A stretch of DNA of 64,000 nt, from positions 93,460-157,459 of the forward strand of contig NZ_LSSW01000032.1 of assembly GCF_001567565.1 (NCBI RefSeq). Direction: 5' to 3'. Positions within the stretch are counted from its first letter, which is position 1, and every line of letters starts with the position of its first letter. Below the pieces are notes generated by a model that ran no database searches, was not told the origin of the DNA, and saw only the letters and a program-made list of their open reading frames with translations. Origin of the DNA: Ectopseudomonas composti (GTDB lineage Bacteria > Pseudomonadota > Gammaproteobacteria > Pseudomonadales > Pseudomonadaceae). Below are positions 33,701-41,176 of the stretch, piece after piece. The position numbers and the translations under genes were made by a program.

Positions 33701-35836
33701 ATGCGACGCCTGGTCGTACCGCTTCTCACCCTTCCTGCTCTCGCCAGTCACAGCGCCTTCGCCAGCAGCACCCACGAAACGCCGCTGGCCCTCGAAGAAA
33801 TGCAGATCACCGCCCCGAGCGAGCGGGCCGACGGCCCGGTGGATGGCTACCGGGCAAGCCGCTCCGCCAGTGCCACCCGCACCGACACGCCGATTCACGA
33901 GATCCCGCAGTCGATCAGTGTGGTGCCGGAGCAGGTGGTGCAGGACATCGGCGCGGTACGCCTGGAAGATGCACTCGACTACGCCGGCGGCGTGGAACGC
34001 GGCAACAACTTCGGCGGCCAGGGCCTGACCGAGTTTCTGATTCGCGGTTTCAACAGCCAGGAGTTCTACCGCAACGGTTTCGCAGTGAACCGCGGCTACC
34101 CCAACATGCCCGACGCCAGCACCATCGAGCGCCTCGAAGTGCTACGCGGCCCGGCGGCGATGCTCTATGGCCGCAGCGACCCCGGCGGCACCTTCAATAT
34201 CGTCAGCAAGCAGCCGCAGGCCGAACGCCGCACCGTGCTGGGCAGCCAGGTCAACAGTGAAGGCCTGCGTCGCGGCACGCTGGACACCACCGGCGCGCTG
34301 GATGAGCAGGCCGATTTCACCTACCGCCTGAATCTGGTGGCCGAAGGTGGCGACAGCTTCCGCGACGACGTCGAGAGCGAGCGCTACAACGTCGCCCCGG
34401 TGCTGCGCTGGCAGCTCAATGAAGACACGGCCATCACCCTCGAGGGCGACTACCTGCACAACCGCCACCCGCTCGACCGCGGCGTGACCCGCTATGCCAA
34501 CCAGCAGCACAAGCTGCCGCGTGATCGCTTCCTCGGCGAGGAGTCGGCCGGCAAGCTGACCAACGAGAACGCCACCACCCAACTGCGCATCGAGCACCTG
34601 CTCAATGACAGCTGGACCCTGCGTGGCGGCGTGCAGTATCTCGATGGCGAGATCTACGGCGGCGCCGTGGAAAACAACAGCAACAGCTACCGCGGCGGCC
34701 TGGCCGCTGGCAGCAGCGTCGTCGGGCGCAACTACAACGAACGCTGGCTGAACTGGAACGACGTCAACGCCCAGATCAATGCCGAAGGCAACTTCGACCT
34801 CGGCGGCTTCGCCCACACCCTGCTGGTGGGCGTGGAATACGACAAGTTCAACTACAACTCGCTGATCATCCGCTCGGCAGGCGGCGGCGCTTACCCTATC
34901 GACCTGTACAACCCGGTGCATGGCCAGCCACTGCCGGCGCTGACCCGCACCACCACGCACGACGCCGAGACGCTGAAGTCCTACGCCTTCTACCTGCAGG
35001 ATCAGATCGCCCTGACCGAACGCCTCAAGGCCCAGCTCGGCGCGCGCATCGAGCGTTTCGAGCAGAGCTACGTGGACAAGCTCAACGCCGGCGGCAACTG
35101 GGAGCAGGCGCACAACGCCGTCACCCCGCGCTTCGGCCTGATCTATGACCTGACCGACGAGCTGGCGGTGTTCGCCAACACCTCGCGCTCGTTCAAGCCC
35201 AACCGTGGCGCCGACCGTTTCGGCAGCGCCTTCGACCCGGAAAAAGGCGTCGCCCATGAACTCGGTATCAAGTACGACATGGCCGACCGCGACCTGAGCC
35301 TGACCGCGGCGCTGTTCCATATCGTCAAGGAGAACGTGCTGACCAGCGACCCGCTGGACACCACCCGCAGCGTCGCCGCTGGCGAAGTGCGCAGCCGTGG
35401 CTTCGATATCAATGTGGCCGGCAACATCACCCCACAGTGGCGGGTGATCGGCGGCTATGCCTATGTCGACGCCGAAGTGACCGAAAGCACCAGCGCCACC
35501 ATGCCGGTGGGCTCGCGCCTGGCCAACGTACCGCGCCACAGCTTCAACCTGCTCGACACCTACGAGTTCGACAGCGGCGCACTGGCCGGTCTGGGCCTGG
35601 GCATCGGCCTGAAGTACGTCAGCCAGCGCCAGGGGCAGACCAGCAACGACACCTTCGACATGGACGGCTATGGCCTGGTCGACCTGCTGGCCTACTACCC
35701 ACTGACCGAGAACGTGCGCCTCAATCTCAACCTGAACAACGTGTTCGACAAGCACTACGAAGAACGCGCCTGGAACGTCTGGTCCTACCCGGGCGAGCCG
35801 CGCACGCTGCAGGCGGGGATTTCGGTCAGCCTGTAA
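33701..35836 (+). CDS. TonB-dependent siderophore receptor
   Basis: An outer-membrane transporter of 711 residues. A signal peptide (cleavage near residue 22) is followed by the TonB-box region, the plug domain (TPIHEIPQSISVVPEQ, LIRGFNSQEFYRNG, ERLEVLRGPAAMLYGRSDPGGTFN-type block) and a beta-barrel ending in a terminal Leu (GISVSL). There is no N-terminal STN signalling domain and no sigma/anti-sigma pair, so control is by Fur alone. The ferrichrome/FiuA-type position near creD in PAO1 is suggestive, but the ligand is not proven. Confidence 0.9.
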   Translation: MRRLVVPLLTLPALASHSAFASSTHETPLALEEMQITAPSERADGPVDGYRASRSASATRTDTPIHEIPQSISVVPEQVVQDIGAVRLEDALDYAGGVERGNNFGGQGLTEFLIRGFNSQEFYRNGFAVNRGYPNMPDASTIERLEVLRGPAAMLYGRSDPGGTFNIVSKQPQAERRTVLGSQVNSEGLRRGTLDTTGALDEQADFTYRLNLVAEGGDSFRDDVESERYNVAPVLRWQLNEDTAITLEGDYLHNRHPLDRGVTRYANQQHKLPRDRFLGEESAGKLTNENATTQLRIEHLLNDSWTLRGGVQYLDGEIYGGAVENNSNSYRGGLAAGSSVVGRNYNERWLNWNDVNAQINAEGNFDLGGFAHTLLVGVEYDKFNYNSLIIRSAGGGAYPIDLYNPVHGQPLPALTRTTTHDAETLKSYAFYLQDQIALTERLKAQLGARIERFEQSYVDKLNAGGNWEQAHNAVTPRFGLIYDLTDELAVFANTSRSFKPNRGADRFGSAFDPEKGVAHELGIKYDMADRDLSLTAALFHIVKENVLTSDPLDTTRSVAAGEVRSRGFDINVAGNITPQWRVIGGYAYVDAEVTESTSATMPVGSRLANVPRHSFNLLDTYEFDSGALAGLGLGIGLKYVSQRQGQTSNDTFDMDGYGLVDLLAYYPLTENVRLNLNLNNVFDKHYEERAWNVWSYPGEPRTLQAGISVSL

Positions 35837-35845
35837 GCACGAGCA

Positions 35846-35868
35846 CCAGGTGAACGCGGTTCACCTGG
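35846..35868. terminator. Hairpin after the TonB-dependent receptor
   Basis: Arms CCAGGTGAAC and GTTCACCTGG with a three-base loop, 10 bases after the stop codon. There is no long T-run, so termination may be weak or rho-assisted. Confidence 0.6.
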
Positions 35869-35879
35869 CTTGCTACCTC

Positions 35880-35940
35880 GTAGCCCGGATGCAATCCGGG
35901 GATGGCCTGTTGCGCCGTTCCCGGATTGCATCCGGGCTAC
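35880..35940. repeat. REP doublet (REPIN-like) with 21-base perfect arms
   Basis: GTAGCCCGGATGCAATCCGG-G (35880-35900) is exactly repeated in inverted form at 35920-35940 around a 19-base spacer. Single or degenerate copies appear near 19278, 48790 and 62968. It sits between convergent genes, the usual place for REP elements. Confidence 0.8.
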
Positions 35941-35946
35941 GTGCTT

Positions 35947-36735
35947 TCAGAGCGGGTCAGAGGCCAGCTCGATCGGCAGCAGGTAGCGCTCTTCGTCATA
36001 CTCGATGGGCAGTTGGTAGCGATGGGTGCTTTCCTCGACGGCCTGGCATTGGTCATCGACCAGGGCCATGCGCCGTTCGACGCGGGTGTCCTTGAGCTGC
36101 AGGTCGCGATAGCCCTGATTACCGATCCGCTCGGTGATGACGACCAAGCCCTTGGTCTCACTGAATTCTCCGGCGCAATGGGTATCCAACTCGCCCCAGT
36201 AGGTATAGACCGGCAACTCGCTCAACAGCGGGCGCAGATGTTGCGAGTTCAGTTCATACAAATGCAGTCGGGTTTCGTAGAAGGGATTGGCGCTTGAGTT
36301 GTTACGACGCGATAAGCGCACCCCAAACGCCAGATCATCCCCACGCAGCCGATAAGCTGCAGTGTCGAAGCTCATCTCGTCGATGAAGATCGCATCCCAG
36401 TCCAGCCGATTGGGCTCCACTCGCTGCGCCACGAGATGTTGCCGGGCGTTGTCGAACACCAGCACCTGCAGATCCGCCTCGCCATGAGTGTCGTGCTGCG
36501 CACGCACCAGGGGCACAGCGATCAGGGTCAGTTCAGGCCGCGCCGGCCATACCTTGCAGATGGTTCGTTCGGCATCCACCCGATAGTGCCCACGCTGGTC
36601 TTCGAGCGCCTCGCCGGCCGCGTGGCCCGGATGGGCCATTTCGATCCAGCCAGGCAGTTGCTGGCGGCAATCATCGGCCAGCGCCACGCCGGCCGTCAGC
36701 AGGCTGGCCAATGCCAGCGCGCACAGTCCTTTCAT
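35947..36735 (-). CDS. Secreted protein of unknown function
   Basis: A 262-residue exported protein. The start at 36735 gives a clean signal peptide (MKGLCALALASLLTAGVALA, cleavage before DDCRQQ). The mature part is mixed beta-type with three or four cysteines and the stretches AYRLRGDDLAFGVRLSRRNNSS and DTHCAGEFSETKG. No recognised domain. It is convergent with the receptor gene and may be periplasmic. Confidence 0.65.
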   Translation of the reverse strand: MKGLCALALASLLTAGVALADDCRQQLPGWIEMAHPGHAAGEALEDQRGHYRVDAERTICKVWPARPELTLIAVPLVRAQHDTHGEADLQVLVFDNARQHLVAQRVEPNRLDWDAIFIDEMSFDTAAYRLRGDDLAFGVRLSRRNNSSANPFYETRLHLYELNSQHLRPLLSELPVYTYWGELDTHCAGEFSETKGLVVITERIGNQGYRDLQLKDTRVERRMALVDDQCQAVEESTHRYQLPIEYDEERYLLPIELASDPL

Positions 36736-36879
36736 CCTTGAGCTCCTCCACGTCATCCCGGCGCGAGTCTACGCGGCCGCCTGCCCACTGCCCATGACGC
36801 GCATCGCGAAACAGCCAGGCAATGCGCAGCGCCAACTGATGCCCGGCACGCGCCTCTTCGCGCAAACCGATATGCCCGC

Positions 36880-37182
36880 TCATGGCCGATACCACAGGCG
36901 CATGAAGCCCAGCGCCAGCAACAGGCCGACCTGGCCCAGCGCCGCGCACAGCGACAGGAACGAGCGCAGCGTGCCGTTATTCGCCGCATCCTGGATACCG
37001 GTCAGGGCATTCCAGAACCCTTCCGGCAACAGCATCAGGCTCAGGCTGGCAAGCGGCTTGCCGGTCAGCAGCAGGCCATCGATCAGGTTGAACCAGCCGC
37101 AGAACATCAGGCCGATGAGGATCATCACCGCCACCACCAGACCGAGGCCCAGGCAGGCGGAAAATTGCATGAGAAGACGCAT
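36880..37182 (-). CDS. Small membrane protein near creD, function unknown
   Basis: A 100-residue protein with hydrophobic segments at about 10-32, 45-60 and 78-97. The ATG at 37182 follows a near-perfect GGAGGTGATC ribosome site. It lies 51 bases downstream of creD on the same strand, so it may be co-transcribed with it. No domain recognised. Confidence 0.6.
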   Translation of the reverse strand: MRLLMQFSACLGLGLVVAVMILIGLMFCGWFNLIDGLLLTGKPLASLSLMLLPEGFWNALTGIQDAANNGTLRSFLSLCAALGQVGLLLALGFMRLWYRP

Positions 37183-37233
37183 GGGGATCACCTCCGATAG
37201 AAGGCGCGGCCTGCACTGACCGCGCCAGTCAAT

Positions 37234-38577
37234 TCAGGCTTGCGGACCGCTACGGCCGACGCCGTACCAGTCCAGTTTGCGGGTCAGCACCATCACGCTG
37301 CCGAGTACGCCGAACACCAGCAGCGAACCCATCAGCAGGGCGTAGTCCTCGGCGTTGAGCAGGCCGTAGAGCATGGCGTACAGAGCGGCCAGCAGCGCGC
37401 CAAAGCCCAAGCCGCGTCGCCAACTGTGCAGCACGTAGCTGACGTAGAAGCCGATCAGGCCGACGCAGGCCCCCGCCGACAGGCCATAGGCCAGGGTGAA
37501 CGGCAGGTGCTCGGACAGCGACAGCAGCAGCAGGTAGAACAGCGCCAGCGACAGGCCGACCAGGGTGTACTGCACCGGGTGCACGGCCAGGCGCTTGAGC
37601 ACCTCGAAGAGGAAGAAGGTGGCGAAGGTCAGGGCGATGAACAGCAGCGCATATTTGATCGCCCGGTCGGTCTTCAGGTACTGATCGACCGGGTCGACGA
37701 AACTGACTCCGAAGTTGCGGCCGAACAGCTCCTGGCAACGATCACCGCCCACGCAGTCGCGCAGTGCCTCCTCCAGATTGGTGGCGAAGAAGCTGGTCTG
37801 CCACTCGGCGCTGAACCCTGCGGCGCTGATCTCACGGCTGCTTGGCAGGTACTCACCGACGAAGCTCGGGTGCGGCCAGTCGGAGTTCAGCTTGACCCGG
37901 CTATCACGCCCGACCGGTACCACCGAGAGCTGCTCGGTGCCCTGCAGCTTGAGGTCGAAGGCGAATTCCAGCGTTTGTCCACCCTGGGCATCCAGGGCCG
38001 GGATCGGCGCATGCACGCCAGCGCCGAAATTATCGTCACCACTGCCTGGCGCGAAGCTCAGGGTCTGGCCATTCAGGCGCAGTTGCAGGTCGTTGCTGAT
38101 GCCACGGATATCGCTGATGCCGACCGAGAGAAAGGGTTTTTCGAAACGGTAGAAGCCCAGGTCGTCGCCCAGCCCGAGGCGCGCCGGCAGGCGGAATTGG
38201 CCACTGACCTGGCTGTCGCTGCGGTACAGGCGCGCCTGATAGATGCCACGGGCACGCAGCTCGGTGCCGACCTGCCCCTCGAGCACGAAGCGCTCCGGCA
38301 GGAAGTACAGACGACCTCGGCGCTGGCGCTCCTCGGTATAGCGCTCGCCGGTCTTCTCGTTGGTCTTCCACTCGTGAGTGGTCTTGATATACGGCAGCAC
38401 CAGGATCGGCCCGGTGATCTGCTGGCGGTAGCTGGAACTGCGGGCGATATCCTGCAGCACCTCGTAGCGCAGGCCTTGGCGCTCGTCGACCAGGCCATCG
38501 ATCATCAGCAGGGGAATCATCAGGAGCAGGATCAGCAGAGCGATGGCGCCCAGCTTGAAGCCCAGTGTGCGAGTCAT
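37234..38577 (-). CDS. creD: Inner membrane protein CreD
   Basis: CreD-family protein of 447 residues, induced by CreBC and linked to envelope stability and resistance to colicins or beta-lactams. It has an N-terminal helix (KLGAIALLILLLMIPLLMI), then a large periplasmic domain (about 35-310) with RSSSYRQQITGPILVLPY, and about six C-terminal membrane segments (from KYALLFIALTFATFFLFE). The ATG at 38577 with GGAGA was preferred over a 47-residue extension. The creB-creC genes that normally adjoin it lie about 8 kb away at 46582-48696. Confidence 0.92.
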   Translation of the reverse strand: MTRTLGFKLGAIALLILLLMIPLLMIDGLVDERQGLRYEVLQDIARSSSYRQQITGPILVLPYIKTTHEWKTNEKTGERYTEERQRRGRLYFLPERFVLEGQVGTELRARGIYQARLYRSDSQVSGQFRLPARLGLGDDLGFYRFEKPFLSVGISDIRGISNDLQLRLNGQTLSFAPGSGDDNFGAGVHAPIPALDAQGGQTLEFAFDLKLQGTEQLSVVPVGRDSRVKLNSDWPHPSFVGEYLPSSREISAAGFSAEWQTSFFATNLEEALRDCVGGDRCQELFGRNFGVSFVDPVDQYLKTDRAIKYALLFIALTFATFFLFEVLKRLAVHPVQYTLVGLSLALFYLLLLSLSEHLPFTLAYGLSAGACVGLIGFYVSYVLHSWRRGLGFGALLAALYAMLYGLLNAEDYALLMGSLLVFGVLGSVMVLTRKLDWYGVGRSGPQA

Positions 38578-38661
38578 GGTACGGCTCTCCGTAGCGAGTG
38601 AAAGTACGGCAGAGTCTGGGCAAGGGCGGTGTGAGGCGTGTGGGGCAAGCGTGGAGATTGT

Positions 38662-38677
38662 GTGGAGAATGGGTGAA
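38662..38677 (-). promoter_or_regulatory. Candidate CreB-binding tag upstream of creD
   Basis: Minus strand TTCAC-CCATTC-TCCAC, one mismatch from the cre tag TTCAC-N6-TTCAC, about 85 bases upstream of the creD start. It fits CreB activation of creD from a distance. Confidence 0.45.
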
Positions 38678-38680
38678 AGA

Positions 38681-38709
38681 GAAAGGGCGCCGATTGAGGG
38701 CGCCCTTTC
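38681..38709 (-). terminator. Hairpin terminator after the repeat-protein gene
   Basis: Stem GAAAGGGCGCC / GGCGCCCTTTC with a seven-base loop and a TCTCTTTC tail on the minus strand. It separates the repeat-protein message from creD. Confidence 0.72.
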
Positions 38710-38756
38710 TAACTGCAATGCGGCATAAGACTGCTCCCGCGTGACGGATGCCCGGA

Positions 38757-39296
38757 TCAGCTGATACGGCTGGCACCCACGCGGTCGGCGCCGTCTGCGG
38801 CTACGCGATTCGCACCCACGCGGTCAGCGCCATCGGCGGCTACACGGTTCGCACCCACGCGGTCAGCACCATCGGCGGCTACACGGTTCGCACCAACGCG
38901 ATCAGCACCATCGGCGGCTACATGATTCGCACCAACGCGGTCAGCGCCATCGGCGGCTACACGGTTCGCACCAACGCGGTCAGCGCCATCGGCGGCTACA
39001 CGGTTCGCACCAACACGGTCGGCACCATCAGCAGCTACACGGTTCGCGCCGACACGATCGGCACCGTCTGCAGCTACACGGTTCACACCAACGCGATCAG
39101 CACCATCTTCAACGATACGGAAGCGCTCCTGAGTACGCTCGGCACCGCCTTCAGCGACGCGGTTGGTGCCGACACGATCAGCGCCATCTTCGGCGACTAC
39201 AGGGGCAACGGACTGTTCGGTGGAAACCTGCGGCAGGGCGAAAGCGCTGGCGGAAAGAGTGGCGATGACGAGGCTGGCGAGGATTTGCTTTTTCAT
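38757..39296 (-). CDS. Secreted protein of 13-residue tandem repeats (AADGADRVGANRV)
   Basis: A 179-residue protein with a signal peptide (MKKQILASLVIATLSASAFA), a short linker and 13-residue repeats. Two or three diverged units (EDGADRVGTNR, EDGADRVGVNR) precede eight near-identical ones at residues 74-177. The unit is rich in Asp, Arg, Gly and Asn, with no Cys and no membrane segment. Similar short-repeat exported proteins (AEGGSDRL-type) occur in pseudomonads, sometimes labelled phage infection protein without evidence. Possible roles are metal or polyanion binding or a repeat solenoid in the periplasm or outside; the function is unknown. It is upstream of creD, with its own terminator. 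Confidence 0.7.
   Translation of the reverse strand: MKKQILASLVIATLSASAFALPQVSTEQSVAPVVAEDGADRVGTNRVAEGGAERTQERFRIVEDGADRVGVNRVAADGADRVGANRVAADGADRVGANRVAADGADRVGANRVAADGADRVGANHVAADGADRVGANRVAADGADRVGANRVAADGADRVGANRVAADGADRVGASRIS
38766..39077. repeat. Eight tandem 39-bp units inside the repeat-protein gene
   Basis: Eight in-frame 39-base units encode the thirteen-residue repeats. Synonymous changes are scattered among units while the peptide is kept, which points to selection on the protein. Both strands are open here as a by-product. Confidence 0.85.
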
Positions 39297-39544
39297 GGTC
39301 GTTCTCCGTAAGAGGGGGTGAGTAACTGGCTACGGAGCTCATGTTACGCACGCCCCAGAACGGCAAAAGGCACATCTCGGGATAGTGACAATCGATGCCA
39401 TCGATACCTGAAAAAGTGCTTATCGATCAGCCAGATAGTCATCAGCAACGACCATACTGAAGCTCTCTTGCCTTTTGTCTGCCCGACAGCGCAACGGGTG
39501 AACGGCACTGGCATCTGTATAAAAAACCAGTGAAACTTCGCCCC

Positions 39545-41176
39545 ATGCTCGCCCTCGACGCTCCCGAACTCTATTACCTGGCCAACTTCCGCAAGGCCCT
39601 TGCCTGGCTCGACGCCCATCACCGCGACCTGATGGATGATGCCGAGCGCGCCTTCGTCGCCGATTTCCCCCAGTTGCCATTGCCTGCTCAGGCGCTGCTG
39701 GTGCGCCTGGTGATGCGCAAGGGCGTGCACTTTCGCGCCAGCAAGCTGCGCTATGCCGAGATTGGCGACATACCGACTGCAGCCGCCCCGCTGCTACAAC
39801 TGGGCTGGCTGATCGACTGCGCCGCGCTAAGCTTCGACGAACTCGGCGCCCTGCTGCTCAAGGACGAACTGGCCGCGCATTTCGCCAGCGATCTGCCGCG
39901 CAGCAACCTGAAGAAAAGCGAAGCGCTCGACCATCTGCGCGAGCTGCACAGCGAACCCCGTAGCCTCGGCGACTGGTGCCCGCAACTGCACGAGCGCCTG
40001 CTGAGCCTGGCCATCGGGCCACTGTGCGACCGCCTGCGCCTGATGTTCTTCGGCAACCTGGCGCAGGACTGGTCGGAGTTCGTGCTCGCCGACCTGGGCA
40101 TCTTCCGCTACGAGCAGGTGCCGCTCACCCCCGGTTCACGCGGCTTTCGCCAGCGCCAGGACGTCGACGACTACCTGCACCTGCGCCTCTGTCGCGAAGC
40201 CTTCGAGGCCGGTATGGCGGTGCCTGAAGTGCTGCAGCAACTCGGCGATTTCTCCAGCGACAGCGCGCATATCAACGAACGCCACCAGCGCCTGCTGCTG
40301 CAACTGGCGCAGCATCTGGAACGGGCCGGCGAGCTGGACTCGGCGCTGGCGTTATATCGCGACACCCGCGCGGTCGGCTCGCGGCAACGGCAGATCCGCG
40401 TGCTGGAGCGCCTGGGCCAGGATGCCGAAGCGCTGACCCTGGCCGAACAGGTGATCGCAGCGCCGCACAATGCCGAAGAAGCGCAACTGGCCGAGCGCGC
40501 ACGCACGCGCCTGCGCAAACGCCTCGGCCTGCCGCCCGCGGCCAAGGCGGCAAAACTGATCGAGAGTCGCCTCGACCTGCGCCTGCCGCGCGCCGCCAGC
40601 GTCGAGCTGGCCGTGGCCATGCACCTGGCCGAACCGGATGCGCCGGTGCATTACGTGGAGAACACGCTGATCTGCGGGCTGTTCGGCCTGCTCTGCTGGG
40701 AAGCGATCTTCGCCCCACTGCCCGGCGCCTTCTTCCACCCCTTTCATACCGGCCCGGTGGACCTGCACCGCGCCGACTTCCACGCCCGCCGCAGCGAGCT
40801 GTTCGCCGCCTGCCTGGCGCGTCTGGACGACGGCAGCTATATCGAAGCCATACGCCGCACCCACACCGAGAAGTTCGGCATCCAGTCACCTTTCGTGTTC
40901 TGGGAGCTGCTCGACGCCGAGCGCCTGGAACAGGCGCTGACCTGCTTGCCGCCAGCCCATCTGGCCGCCTGGTTCCGCCGCCTGCTGGCCGACATCCGCG
41001 AAAACCGCGCCGGCATGCCCGACCTGATCCAGTTCTGGCCCGCCGAGGGCCGCTACCGGATGATCGAGGTGAAAGGCCCCGGCGACCGCCTGCAGGACAA
41101 CCAGAAACGCTGGCTGGCGTTCTGCGCCGAGCACGGCATGCCGGTCAGCGTCTGCTACGTGGAGTGGAGCGATTGA
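39545..41176 (+). CDS. Bacterial FAN1-type structure-specific nuclease (VRR-NUC)
   Basis: Homologue of FAN1, the 5'-flap nuclease used in interstrand-crosslink repair; a Pseudomonas aeruginosa member has been crystallised on flap DNA. About 543 residues: an N-terminal SAP-like/helical DNA-binding part, a TPR-like middle (QLAQHLERAGELDSALALYRDT) and a C-terminal VRR-NUC domain with MPDLIQFWP and IEVKGPGD. In the longer 548-residue numbering the active-site residues are Asp498, Glu513 and Lys515. The start is uncertain: ATG at 39545 is used here, and GTG at 39530 is possible. A TATAAA-like -10 lies just upstream. The stop overlaps the helicase start. Confidence 0.87.
   Translation: MLALDAPELYYLANFRKALAWLDAHHRDLMDDAERAFVADFPQLPLPAQALLVRLVMRKGVHFRASKLRYAEIGDIPTAAAPLLQLGWLIDCAALSFDELGALLLKDELAAHFASDLPRSNLKKSEALDHLRELHSEPRSLGDWCPQLHERLLSLAIGPLCDRLRLMFFGNLAQDWSEFVLADLGIFRYEQVPLTPGSRGFRQRQDVDDYLHLRLCREAFEAGMAVPEVLQQLGDFSSDSAHINERHQRLLLQLAQHLERAGELDSALALYRDTRAVGSRQRQIRVLERLGQDAEALTLAEQVIAAPHNAEEAQLAERARTRLRKRLGLPPAAKAAKLIESRLDLRLPRAASVELAVAMHLAEPDAPVHYVENTLICGLFGLLCWEAIFAPLPGAFFHPFHTGPVDLHRADFHARRSELFAACLARLDDGSYIEAIRRTHTEKFGIQSPFVFWELLDAERLEQALTCLPPAHLAAWFRRLLADIRENRAGMPDLIQFWPAEGRYRMIEVKGPGDRLQDNQKRWLAFCAEHGMPVSVCYVEWSD

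Noticed and set aside
34142..35755. 537-codon minus-strand frame inside the TonB receptor gene
   Set aside because: Antisense shadow; the plus-strand gene has a signal peptide, plug and barrel motifs and a Fur box.
38748..39311. Open frame on the plus strand across the 13-residue repeat region (repeats of STIGGYTVRTNA type)
   Set aside because: It is the other strand of the tandem 39-base units. The minus-strand frame has a clean signal peptide and conserved peptide repeats, so the plus-strand frame is a by-product of the repeat.
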